NCBI GenBank assembly: GCA_964516435.1
Contig: CAZEZP010000061.1
Location: 6,960 to 70,959, forward strand
Reading direction: 5' to 3'
Source: HGW-17 sp964516435
Lineage (GTDB): Bacteria; Myxococcota_A; Polyangia; HGW-17
Length of the DNA stretch: 64,000 nucleotides
Of this stretch, positions 28,907-37,344 are shown piece after piece. The position numbers and the translations under genes are program-made. Position 1 is the first letter of the stretch. Each line of letters starts with the position of its first letter. The notes under the pieces are model-generated. The model did not search any database, had not been told where the DNA came from, and worked only from the letters and a program-made list of their open reading frames with translations.

Positions 28907-30415
28907 ATGTGGCGCTATGCGTTGCTTCTTTCTTTTTCGTTCGTTTTCGGCTGTGAAACGCCTCCCGACCCCTATGCCAGGCCTGTCCGCCGGACGGAAG
29001 CCCCCAAGCCCGAGGCGGCTCCCCCCGATGCTCCCTTCGTGCCGCCGCTCGATGCGGTGGAGGAACCCCCGGCCGACGAGACGCTGCCGGATTATCTGAA
29101 GCCGCGCCCCAGCCGCCTGTCGAAGAAGATGTGGCGCAAAATCCAGGATGCCGCGGACGAATTCGTCCAGTTGCGCCACACCCTGCACAGCATGCCGGAG
29201 TTGGCGCACCGGGAGGTGAACACCGCGCGCGTGCTGGCGTCGCAACTCGAGCCGCTGGGGTTGAAACTGGTTGGCCCCGTGGGACTCACCGGATTCGCGG
29301 CCGTGCTGGAAGGTTCCCCGACGGGGCCTGCCGTGGGACTCGTGGCAGGCATGGATGGCGTCGCGGTTCCCGAGACCACGCAACTGCCGTTCGCTTCCCG
29401 CGCCGAAGGGTATTGGGACGGCCGCAAGGTGCCGGTGTCCCATGCGCTGGGGCGGGATGTGGAGATGGCGGTGGCCGTGGGCACGGCCAAATTGCTGGCA
29501 TCCATGAAGGAGCATGTGCCGGGGCGCGTGGTGTTCATCTTCCAGCCGGGTTCCGGACGCCTGCAGCCGGGAGAGTCGCCCGGCGCGCAGGACGTGATCG
29601 CATCGGGCGTGCTGGCCCGGCTGGGAGTGGAAGCGCTGTTCCAGTTTCCCGTGGATCCCGGCCTGCCGGTCGGAAAGGTGGGCGTCGTGGCGGGAGCCGT
29701 CTCGGGCGGTTCCACGCGGTTCTCCATCGTCGTGACGGGAACGCAGAACCGCATCTGTTCCGGCGACGTTCCATGGAAATGCGTGGACCCCATCGCTGTG
29801 ACCGCCCATCTCATCGAAGAGTTGATGATGCTTCCGTCGAAGCATTTCGGACCCAACCGACAGGTGGTGCTCAACATCGGCCGCATCGAGGGCGGGGAAT
29901 CGGGCAGCATGGTGGCGTCGAGCGCATCCATCCAGGGGATGTTCCGCTGGCTGATGCCCGCGGACGCCGCCCGCATGCAGCAGCTGATTTCCCGCACGGT
30001 GGAGGGGGCGTCGAAGGCCGCCGGGGCGAAGATCGCCGTCCAGTTCGAGCCGGGACCCCAGGGCACCGCCGGGCATGCCGCCCTGGTGCGCTGGAGCGTT
30101 CCGACCCTGGTGCGCAGCCTCGGCCGCAAGGGCGTGATGCCGGGGGATCCGCTGGCGGAACCCGGAGATTTCGGGCTGTACCAGAAGGAAGTTTCCACGG
30201 CCATGATTCTGCTGGGATGTGGGCGTTCCAGCCGGGACACGGGGCGCCGGGGGGAGGGCAATTTCGCCCCCGACGACGAGACGGTGCTCGTAGGCGTCCA
30301 TGTGGTGGCCAACATCCTCATGGATTACCTGCACGACTCGGGCCGTCCCGCTCCCCTCAAGAAGCCTCCCGCACCGGAGGCAACTGGAAACGCCGGCGAA
30401 CGCGCGCCCAAATGA
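28907..30415 (+). CDS. M20-amidohydrolase-like lipoprotein lacking metal ligands
   Basis: 502 residues. MWRYALLLSFSFVFGC is a lipoprotein signal (Cys 16), followed by a Pro-rich spacer. The M20D (hippurate/IAA-amino acid hydrolase) fold is recognisable: QLRHTLHSMPELAHREVNTA, LVAGMDGVAVPE, then HALGRDVEMAVAVGTAKLL, VVFIFQPGSG, GLPVGKVGVVAG and a C-terminal NFAPDDETV. Known catalytic positions are altered: HACGHD is HALGRD (179-184), the QPAEE glutamates are replaced by QPGSG (213-217), the His before the P-x-x-P-V-G segment is Gln (LFQFPVDPG), and the C-terminal LHHP is missing. It is therefore probably a non-catalytic, membrane-anchored binding protein. TTG 28898 is an alternative start. Confidence 0.85.
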   Translation: MWRYALLLSFSFVFGCETPPDPYARPVRRTEAPKPEAAPPDAPFVPPLDAVEEPPADETLPDYLKPRPSRLSKKMWRKIQDAADEFVQLRHTLHSMPELAHREVNTARVLASQLEPLGLKLVGPVGLTGFAAVLEGSPTGPAVGLVAGMDGVAVPETTQLPFASRAEGYWDGRKVPVSHALGRDVEMAVAVGTAKLLASMKEHVPGRVVFIFQPGSGRLQPGESPGAQDVIASGVLARLGVEALFQFPVDPGLPVGKVGVVAGAVSGGSTRFSIVVTGTQNRICSGDVPWKCVDPIAVTAHLIEELMMLPSKHFGPNRQVVLNIGRIEGGESGSMVASSASIQGMFRWLMPADAARMQQLISRTVEGASKAAGAKIAVQFEPGPQGTAGHAALVRWSVPTLVRSLGRKGVMPGDPLAEPGDFGLYQKEVSTAMILLGCGRSSRDTGRRGEGNFAPDDETVLVGVHVVANILMDYLHDSGRPAPLKKPPAPEATGNAGERAPK

Positions 30416-30437
30416 AGAGCATGAAAGGATGAATGGC

Positions 30438-31187
30438 ATGTTATGGTTGTCTCTGCTGTTTTTGCTGAACGCCGAACCCGATTTTTCCTGCCGCTGGGGG
30501 GAGAAGAGCGAGTTGCAGATTCCGGATTGCGGCACTCCCGTGCGGCTGCGCATCCAGTTTCCCGACGAGACGCGGGGGCGATTCGAGTTCAGGCGCATCG
30601 AAAACCCCGGACTTTCCGGATATTTCCACAAAAAGAGGGATGGTCAGGGAACGCCCAAGCCATTTGCCAACCTCGTGAACCTGTTCAAGGTGGATCTGTA
30701 CTTCTGTCCCCGGGATTTCATCACGCCCCGGACGTTGATTTTCCATCACGTGGGCATTTCCCAGCCCAGGGATTACCAGTGCAAACTGGGACCTTTTTCC
30801 GAAGGGGATTCGGAGGAGAACCCACCAGCCATGAAAGAAGCCGGAAACGATCCGGAAACCGCTGCTGCCGGCATGGGCGTTTTGGCCGCCATGGCGGCAC
30901 CCGATGCAATGAGTCCGCCCGACGGCATGGCGCCCCATGCCGCGAACCGTCCGGAACCGGCGCCGGACGTGACATCGGGAATCGTTCCGCCGCCGCGCTG
31001 GCCTTCTTCGACCGAGGATTCCTTCGCGCGCACGCTGGCCGCGGCCGCCCTGGGAGTGGGCGTTCTCGCCATCCTGCTGTGGGCGTTTTTCGCCGCCCGG
31101 GTGGCCCGGCGCCTGCGGCGTCTGGCTTCGGAGCAGGCCCCGGTGCTGGCGCTGACCGCTTCGGACAAGCGTCCCGCCGATGAATGA
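30438..31187 (+). CDS. Signal-peptide protein with C-terminal membrane anchor
   Basis: 249 residues. ATG 30438 has AAAGGA eight bases upstream; ATG 30429 is closer to that SD and less likely. The N-terminal signal is MLWLSLLFLLNA. The ~100-residue periplasmic part is strand-rich with Cys (SCRWGEKSELQIPDCGTPVRL in two pieces, DLYFCPRDF), followed by a Met/Pro/Ala-rich linker and a single transmembrane helix near 207-229 (AAAALGVGVLAILLWAFFA) with a basic cytoplasmic tail. No family was recognised. It directly follows the M20-like lipoprotein, suggesting the two are used together at the membrane. Confidence 0.7.
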   Translation: MLWLSLLFLLNAEPDFSCRWGEKSELQIPDCGTPVRLRIQFPDETRGRFEFRRIENPGLSGYFHKKRDGQGTPKPFANLVNLFKVDLYFCPRDFITPRTLIFHHVGISQPRDYQCKLGPFSEGDSEENPPAMKEAGNDPETAAAGMGVLAAMAAPDAMSPPDGMAPHAANRPEPAPDVTSGIVPPPRWPSSTEDSFARTLAAAALGVGVLAILLWAFFAARVARRLRRLASEQAPVLALTASDKRPADE

Positions 31188-31316
31188 ACCCGTGTTCATT
31201 CGACTGGAAAAAGTCAAGAATACCCGATACTTGTATTTCATTTTCAGCGATCCGTCATTGTGTAATAGCAATTGATATAGAAATGTGGGGGAGAAAAAAC
31301 TAGGGTCTTCCTGAAG

Positions 31317-31335
31317 GCTCCCGTGCTTCGGGAGC
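31317..31335 (+). promoter_or_regulatory. Hairpin abutting the SD of the radical SAM gene
   Basis: GCTCCCG-TGCTT-CGGGAGC: a perfect seven-base-pair stem that ends one base before the SD GGGAGG (31336-31341). No T-run follows. The AT-rich 31200-31300 region upstream probably contains the promoter. The left arm CTCCC could also pair with the SD itself, so it may control translation. Confidence 0.45.
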
Positions 31336-31346
31336 GGGAGGAAGCC

Positions 31347-32879
31347 ATGGAAGAAAAGAAATGGAAACTCGTGATGATCGAGCCGCGCGCCCCCGGGCGG
31401 CACATCTACTCGCGCATGCGTCTGCCCCGTCTGGGAGCGACGCTTCTGGCGACCATGGCCCGGCAGCGCGGCTGGACGTGCACGGTGTTCGTGGAGGACG
31501 TGGCGCCCGTGGAATGGAAAGAGGTTCTCACGGCGGATCTCGTCGGCATTTCCACCATCACCGGGACGGCTTCGCGGGCCTATGCCATGGCGGATGCGCT
31601 CCGTTCCCACGGGAAGCCCGTCATCATGGGCGGTCCGCACGTCACTTTCCGGGCCGAAGAGGCGCTCTCCCACTGCGACTGGGTCCTGCGCGGGGAGGCC
31701 GAGCGCACGTTCATGCGGTTTCTGGATGCCTTTCGTGCCGGCCGTCCGGTGGACGATGTCGCGGGATTGTCCTACCGCGCCCGGGACGGGCGGGCGATTC
31801 ATAATCCGGCGCCGGAAGACCCCGTGGTTCCGGATGATCTGCCGGCTCCAGATTTCCGCCTCATCGCTGGCTGGGACAAGGCCGCGGGACTGGGCCGGGA
31901 GCCCATCGTGCCGCTGCAGGTGAGCCGCGGCTGTCCGTTCGGCTGCACGTTCTGCTCGGTCATCGGCATGTTCGGGCGCCGCCTGCGTGTGCGTTCGCGG
32001 GATCACGTCATGGCGGAACTGGAAGCGTGGCGGGGACAGGGCGTGCACGTCTTCTTCTACGACGACAATTTCACCGCGGACCGGCGCTCGGCCCGGGAAC
32101 TGCTCACGGCCATGGCGGACTCGCCCGGCCTGTATTCCTCGTGGTCATCGCAGGTGCGCACCGACTGCGCGCAGGATCCGGACCTGCTCCGGCTGATGCA
32201 TGCGTCCCGCTGCAGCAACGTCTTCATCGGCTTCGAATCGGTGAATCCGGCCGTTCTCAAGAGCACACGCAAGCAGCAGGACGTGGCCGGAATGAAGCGG
32301 GCCGTGCGGCGGTTCGCGGATGCCCGAATCGACGTCCATGGCATGTTCGTTTTCGGCTTTGACGAAGACACGCCCGCCATGATGGACGCCACCGTGGATT
32401 TCGCCCTGGAAAGCGGTATCTGGTCGGCGCAGTTCCTGATTCTCACGCCGTTTCCGGGGACGCCGCTGCACGACCAGTTCGAAGCCGAAGGGCGCATCCG
32501 CATCCACGACTGGTCGTTTTACGATGCCCACCACGTCGTGTTCGAACCGGCGCGCATTTCCCGGATGGACTTGCAGCAGGCGCAGATCACGGCGCATCGC
32601 CGCTTCTACGGTGCTGGCCGGCTCGCATCGTCGCTTCTGGGCGGGGATCTCGTGCGCGGCGCCTTGTTCCTGTATGCGCAGAAGCTCAACCGCGACTGGC
32701 AGCGCGACAACCGGTCGTATCTGGAAGCGTTGCATGCCGAGCAGGATCCGCGCGTGGAGATGTCCTGGGATATGCGCTACCGCTTTTCGGACGTTCCGGA
32801 GGCGCTGGGCCGGGCCGCCCGCCAGTTGCGACTGCGCGGTTCGCGTGAACTGGAGAACCTGCCCATCAGCCTCACATGA
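31347..32879 (+). CDS. B12-binding-domain radical SAM enzyme
   Basis: 510 residues. The N-terminal ~150 residues are a cobalamin-binding-like Rossmann domain (RLPRLGATLLATMARQRGW, DLVGISTITGTASRAYAMA, PVIMGGPHVTF, RGEAERTFMRFL). The radical SAM core has the 4Fe-4S motif C-x3-C-x2-C (CPFGCTFC, Cys 196/200/203), VHVFFYDDNFTAD, VFIGFESVNP and MFVFGFDEDT. There is no D-x-H-x-x-G B12 His loop, as in many family members, so cobalamin use is uncertain. The architecture is that of BchE/HpnJ/'DUF4070'-like enzymes, and the substrate cannot be told. SD GGGAGG precedes ATG 31347, with a hairpin right in front. Confidence 0.88.
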   Translation: MEEKKWKLVMIEPRAPGRHIYSRMRLPRLGATLLATMARQRGWTCTVFVEDVAPVEWKEVLTADLVGISTITGTASRAYAMADALRSHGKPVIMGGPHVTFRAEEALSHCDWVLRGEAERTFMRFLDAFRAGRPVDDVAGLSYRARDGRAIHNPAPEDPVVPDDLPAPDFRLIAGWDKAAGLGREPIVPLQVSRGCPFGCTFCSVIGMFGRRLRVRSRDHVMAELEAWRGQGVHVFFYDDNFTADRRSARELLTAMADSPGLYSSWSSQVRTDCAQDPDLLRLMHASRCSNVFIGFESVNPAVLKSTRKQQDVAGMKRAVRRFADARIDVHGMFVFGFDEDTPAMMDATVDFALESGIWSAQFLILTPFPGTPLHDQFEAEGRIRIHDWSFYDAHHVVFEPARISRMDLQQAQITAHRRFYGAGRLASSLLGGDLVRGALFLYAQKLNRDWQRDNRSYLEALHAEQDPRVEMSWDMRYRFSDVPEALGRAARQLRLRGSRELENLPISLT

Positions 32880-32939
32880 TTCTGGATTCGTGAAAAAGGC
32901 CAAAGACGGTTCGACGGGCCGGGCACACGGCCTTACGGA

Positions 32940-34679
32940 TCAGCCTTCGGATCGGCGGGAACCTCCGGTGCGGGGGGGCATCGTCGTGGCGGAGCGCAGG
33001 ATTTCCAGCGCTTCCGGCGGTGAGGCCGTTTCCAGTTTCCGCCGGATTTCCGGGTTCCCCGCGCTCAGGGCGATCTGGCGCAGCAGGAACAGTTGCATTT
33101 CCGGCTCGGTCTGGGGCGTGAGCAGCAGGAACACGAGCCGCACCGGCTCGCCATCCTCGCTGTCCCAGGCGATGCCTTCCCGGCTGCGAGCCAGGAACAG
33201 GAATGGCCGTTTCAGGCCGGCCATGCGGGCATGGGGCACCGCCACGCCATGGCCGATGGCCGTGGACATTTGTTCCTCACGCGTGATCACATGCCTGCAG
33301 ACGTCGAACGCCGTCAACTCTTCCTCCTGCTGCACGGCCATCTGGCAGACGCGGTCGATGGCATTTCGGGAGTCGGCTGCTTCCAGGGGGGGCAGGATGT
33401 GGTCCACCGGCAGGAACAGCAGCCAGTCGGTGCGGTGCACGCGGGAAAGCGCCCGCCGCATCAGCGGTCCCGTGAACATGGAGGTGACGACGGCGCCGAA
33501 CACGATGGCCACGTATACGGTTTCGGTGATGACGCCGTATTCCAGCGCCAGGATGCCGATGACAATCTGCATTTCCCCGCCGGGCACGTGTGCGTGGGCG
33601 ATCAGGTCGCTGCTGCACGGGGTCTGTCCGATGCGCCGGGCTCCCCAGTAGGCACCTGCATAGCGGCCGATGGCTCCCACGAACAGGATGAAGGCCACGA
33701 TGAACGGGTCGAAGTTGCTCGCGAAGTCGATGTGCAGCCCCACCGATGCGAAGAAGAGCGGTACCAGGATGGCCTGGACCATCTGTGCGAATGTGGATCG
33801 CGTGCGTTCGGACAAGCGCGGGGATTCTCCGGCGAGGATGCCGGCGATGAAGAATCCGAACAGGGCATGGATGCCGATCCACAGGGTCAGGGCTCCGCAC
33901 AGGATGCCCGTGAGGCTCACCAGCGTCAGGCTCGCGGCCGGCTCCGGGACGCCGGCCGACTGCAGGCGACGCAGCAGGCCATCGAACAACCGGGATCCGA
34001 CGGTCAGCGCCGTTGCGGCGAATGCCAGCGTCGCGACCAGGACGAAGCCCAGTTCCGGAATGGATGCGGCCGATTCCGTGACGCCGCCGAGGACCATGGC
34101 GAACACGATCCAGCCCGCCACGTCGTTGATGGTGAGGGCCGAAAGGATCAAGAGCCCCAGGTCTGTACGGTACATGCGCAGTTCCTGCATGACGCGCACG
34201 GTGACAGGCAGGGCGCTGATGGTCATGATGGTGGCGATGAATGCGGCGAAACTGAGGCGGGAGACATCTGTGCCCATGTAGGAGGCCGGCAGGAAGAAGG
34301 CCGGCACGAAGGCGACGATCATGGGAATGGTGAGATCGGAGAGGGAAAGCACCAGCGCCTGCCGACGCTGCCGCCATGCCGTGGCGAAATTGGTTTCGGT
34401 GCCGGATTTGAGCAGAAAGAGCAGGATGCCCAGCCATGCCACGGTTTCCAGCATGTTGCGCTGGAGGGCATCTGCTGGAAAGAGGGTCCGGTACGAATCG
34501 GGAAAGAGCCGGCCGAAGACGGTGGGGCCGAAGAGGATGCCCACCAGGATCTCCGCCGTGATGGAAGGCTGTCCGAAACGGCGGAACACTTCGCCCAGCG
34601 AACGGGAAAATCCCAGCAGCAAGGCTACCTGCAAAAGAAAAATCAGGAGGTTTTGCTCACTCAGGTAATGGGCTTCCAT
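32940..34679 (-). CDS. CPA2-type cation:proton antiporter fused to a PTS EIIA-type domain
   Basis: 579 residues. Residues ~1-390 form a KefB/NhaA-like 12-13 helix antiporter (FGQPSITAEILVGILFGPTVFG, LTINDVAGWIVFAMVLGG, ALFGFFIAGILAGESPRLSE). The TINDVAGW helix carries the acidic transport residue. The C-terminal ~145 residues are an EIIA (fructose/mannitol/Ntr) domain with the phosphorylatable His 483 in GHGVAVPHARMAGL. Such fusions suggest control of ion/proton exchange by PTS-Ntr phosphorylation, but no other PTS gene is in the window. It is convergent with the radical SAM gene and divergent from the Cache kinase, with 49 bases between the starts. Confidence 0.9.
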   Translation of the reverse strand: MEAHYLSEQNLLIFLLQVALLLGFSRSLGEVFRRFGQPSITAEILVGILFGPTVFGRLFPDSYRTLFPADALQRNMLETVAWLGILLFLLKSGTETNFATAWRQRRQALVLSLSDLTIPMIVAFVPAFFLPASYMGTDVSRLSFAAFIATIMTISALPVTVRVMQELRMYRTDLGLLILSALTINDVAGWIVFAMVLGGVTESAASIPELGFVLVATLAFAATALTVGSRLFDGLLRRLQSAGVPEPAASLTLVSLTGILCGALTLWIGIHALFGFFIAGILAGESPRLSERTRSTFAQMVQAILVPLFFASVGLHIDFASNFDPFIVAFILFVGAIGRYAGAYWGARRIGQTPCSSDLIAHAHVPGGEMQIVIGILALEYGVITETVYVAIVFGAVVTSMFTGPLMRRALSRVHRTDWLLFLPVDHILPPLEAADSRNAIDRVCQMAVQQEEELTAFDVCRHVITREEQMSTAIGHGVAVPHARMAGLKRPFLFLARSREGIAWDSEDGEPVRLVFLLLTPQTEPEMQLFLLRQIALSAGNPEIRRKLETASPPEALEILRSATTMPPRTGGSRRSEG

Positions 34680-34728
34680 TTCACAAGGTTCCAGAAAGGG
34701 AAATCACCTGTCTGACCACGAAGGTCGC

Positions 34729-37344
34729 ATGAGACGGCCAAAACGGCAAGTCTCATCTTTCGATGAAGCGCGTGTTCGGGGACGGGCGGTGCTGCAGCCG
34801 CTGCATCTTTGGTTTTGGAATCGAGATGTGGCGCCGTTTCCCGGCCTTGCGTGCGAATGCCAGCTTGATCTTCGCGGAAAACTGCCTGAAACTCTCATCG
34901 CTTTGAGATTCTGGTCGCGTTTTCTCCGTTTCCTGAGGCGGTTGCCCATCCGGGTATGGCTGTTGTTCGGCTATCTGGCGCTGTTTCTGGCCGTGATCAT
35001 CCCCATGGCCATCGGCATGAGCCTGCGCATGCAGGTCCTGCTGACGAAGAACATCGAGACGCAACTGGAAATCGCCACGACGAACATGGTGAACATGGTG
35101 CGGGTGGCCACCACGGTATCTATCCAGCAGCACCTGCGGGCGATTGCGGAAAAGAATGTGGAGATCGTCCGCCTGTATTACGAGGATTATCGGGCCGGGC
35201 GGCTCACCGAAGGGGAGGCCAAGCAGCAAGCCGCCCGTGTTCTGCTTTCGCAGAGGATCGGAAAGACGGGGTATCTCTATGTCCTCGACAGCCGCGGGCG
35301 CCTCCAGGTGCATCCTTCCCCGGAGCTTCTGGACCGGGACCTGCGCAGTTTCGAATTCATCCGCAAGCAGATTGTTCAGAAGAGCGGCTTTCTCGAGTAC
35401 GAGTGGAAGAATCCGCACGAGACCGCGCCGCGGCCCAAAGCCTTGTACATGAGTTATTTCGCCCCCTGGGACTGGATCGTTTCGGCATCCTCCTACCGGG
35501 AGGAATTTTCGGAACTCATCCACGTGGACGACTTCCGGCGCGAGATCCTGTCCAACCATTTCGGGGAAACCGGGTACACATATGTCATGGATTCCCGGGG
35601 CAACCTCATCATCCATCCGGTCCTTTCCGGAAACATCTACGATGCGGCGGATTCCTCCGGACGGCACTTCACCCGGAAGATCTGCCGGGAGAAGAACGGC
35701 AAGACCATATATTCCTGGCGCAATCCCGGGGAAGAGAAGGAACGCGAGAAACTGGCCATTTACCGCTACATTCCCGAACTGGACTGGATCGTCGTCTCCA
35801 CGGGCTATCTCGAAGAGGTCTACGCGCCGCTGCATTCTCTGCAAAAAGTGCTGTACGTGGGCGTGCTGGCCATGTTCCTTCTGCTGGTGACGCTCAGTTT
35901 CTGGATCAGCCGGGCGATCACGAAACCCCTGCAGGACATCACGCAAGCCTTCGCCCAGGGGGCGGCCGGGCGGTTCAGTACGCGGGTGCGCACGCGGGCC
36001 GGCGGAGAAATCCGCCTTCTGGCGAGTTATTTCAACAAGTTTATGCGTGAACTGGACCAGTATTCCCGGTCCCTGCGCGAAGAGATGCGCCAGCGCAAGC
36101 GCGCCCAGCGCGAGACCGAAAGGACCTCGTTGCGCCACCACATGATCCTGGAAAATGCCAACGAGGGCTTCATGGAGGTCGGGCCGGATCGCGTCATCGT
36201 GGACATCAATCCGGAGACGGCGCACCTGCTCGGGCGCCCTCCCGAAGAGATCATCGGGCACAAGATTTACGAATTCGTGGATTCCCCCAGTGCTGAACGC
36301 ATCCGCGAGCATATGGAACTGCGCAAGATCGGCCTGCGCAGTTCCTACGAGGTCACCCTGCTGCGCCCCGACGGGTCGCATGTGGTATGCCTTGTCAACG
36401 GCGCACCCATCATTGATGAAGGAGGGAATCGTGTCTCCTCCTTTGCGCTCCTCACCGACATCACCCAGCGCAAGATGCAGGAGGAGGAGATCCGCCAGAT
36501 CAATGCTGAACTGGAGCGGCGCGTGGAGGAGCGCACGGAGGCCCTGCAGCATACCCTGCAGATGATGCAGCAGGCGCAGGAACAGTTGGTGCAGTCCGAA
36601 AAGATGGCCGCATTGGGTCAACTGGTGGCGGGCGTGGCGCACGAAATCAATACGCCCGTGGGGGTGGGCATGACCGCGGCCACGCACCTGCAGGAAAGCG
36701 TGCGCGCGTTCCGGGAGGCGTATGCATCCGGGCGGATCACGCGCTCGGAGATGGAGCGCTTCCTGCAGGTGGCGGAAGAATCGGCGTCCATTCTGGCCGC
36801 CAACCTGTCGCGGGCCGCGGACCTCATCGGCTCCTTCAAGCAGATCGCCGTGGACCGGGCCAGTGGGGATGAACGCACGTTCGCCCTGGCGGAATACATC
36901 CAGGAGTTGCTGCTCTCGCTCAAGCCGCGCTTCAAGCACACGAACCACCGGGTGGTGGTGGATTGCCCCGCGGAGATTACGATGTATGGGTCCCCGGGCG
37001 CGTTTTCCCAGATCCTCACGAATCTGGTCCTGAACAGCCTCACCCACGGTTTCGAAGGCCGAGACGCCGGAACGGTGACGATTCGCGTGCGCCGGCAGGA
37101 AGACAGCATCGAACTGGAATGCAGCGACGATGGCGTCGGGATTCCGCCCGAAAACCTGAACCGCATTTTCGATCCCTTCTTCACCACGAAAAGAGGGCGC
37201 GGGGGGAGTGGACTTGGCCTGCACATCGTATATAATCTCGTCACGCGTACCTTTGGTGGGCGAATACGGGTCCAGAGCGTTCTGGGCGGCGGCGTCACCT
37301 TCACGCTGACGTTCCCGGCAGGAGGAAGGCGCGATGTCGGATGA
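34729..37344 (+). CDS. Double-Cache sensor histidine kinase (Cache-HAMP-PAS-HisKA-HATPase)
   Basis: 871 residues from ATG 34729 with GAAGG close by; the first ~58 residues are unusual, so a TTG at 34903 is an alternative. TM1 is at about 75-95. The periplasmic part holds two Cache units with the repeated motif G-x-T-G-Y-x-Y-V-x-D-S-R-G-x-L (KTGYLYVLDSRGRLQVHP and ETGYTYVMDSRGNLIIHP). TM2 is about 380-400 (VLYVGVLAMFLLLVTLSFWI), then HAMP, a PAS domain (ILENANEGFMEV), and a coiled coil. HisKA with His in GVAHEINTPVG is followed by HATPase (DDGVGIPPENL, GGSGLGLHIV). The stop overlaps the response regulator start by 11 bases, so the two form a cognate pair. Cache domains bind small extracellular molecules; which one is unknown. 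Confidence 0.92.
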   Translation: MRRPKRQVSSFDEARVRGRAVLQPLHLWFWNRDVAPFPGLACECQLDLRGKLPETLIALRFWSRFLRFLRRLPIRVWLLFGYLALFLAVIIPMAIGMSLRMQVLLTKNIETQLEIATTNMVNMVRVATTVSIQQHLRAIAEKNVEIVRLYYEDYRAGRLTEGEAKQQAARVLLSQRIGKTGYLYVLDSRGRLQVHPSPELLDRDLRSFEFIRKQIVQKSGFLEYEWKNPHETAPRPKALYMSYFAPWDWIVSASSYREEFSELIHVDDFRREILSNHFGETGYTYVMDSRGNLIIHPVLSGNIYDAADSSGRHFTRKICREKNGKTIYSWRNPGEEKEREKLAIYRYIPELDWIVVSTGYLEEVYAPLHSLQKVLYVGVLAMFLLLVTLSFWISRAITKPLQDITQAFAQGAAGRFSTRVRTRAGGEIRLLASYFNKFMRELDQYSRSLREEMRQRKRAQRETERTSLRHHMILENANEGFMEVGPDRVIVDINPETAHLLGRPPEEIIGHKIYEFVDSPSAERIREHMELRKIGLRSSYEVTLLRPDGSHVVCLVNGAPIIDEGGNRVSSFALLTDITQRKMQEEEIRQINAELERRVEERTEALQHTLQMMQQAQEQLVQSEKMAALGQLVAGVAHEINTPVGVGMTAATHLQESVRAFREAYASGRITRSEMERFLQVAEESASILAANLSRAADLIGSFKQIAVDRASGDERTFALAEYIQELLLSLKPRFKHTNHRVVVDCPAEITMYGSPGAFSQILTNLVLNSLTHGFEGRDAGTVTIRVRRQEDSIELECSDDGVGIPPENLNRIFDPFFTTKRGRGGSGLGLHIVYNLVTRTFGGRIRVQSVLGGGVTFTLTFPAGGRRDVG

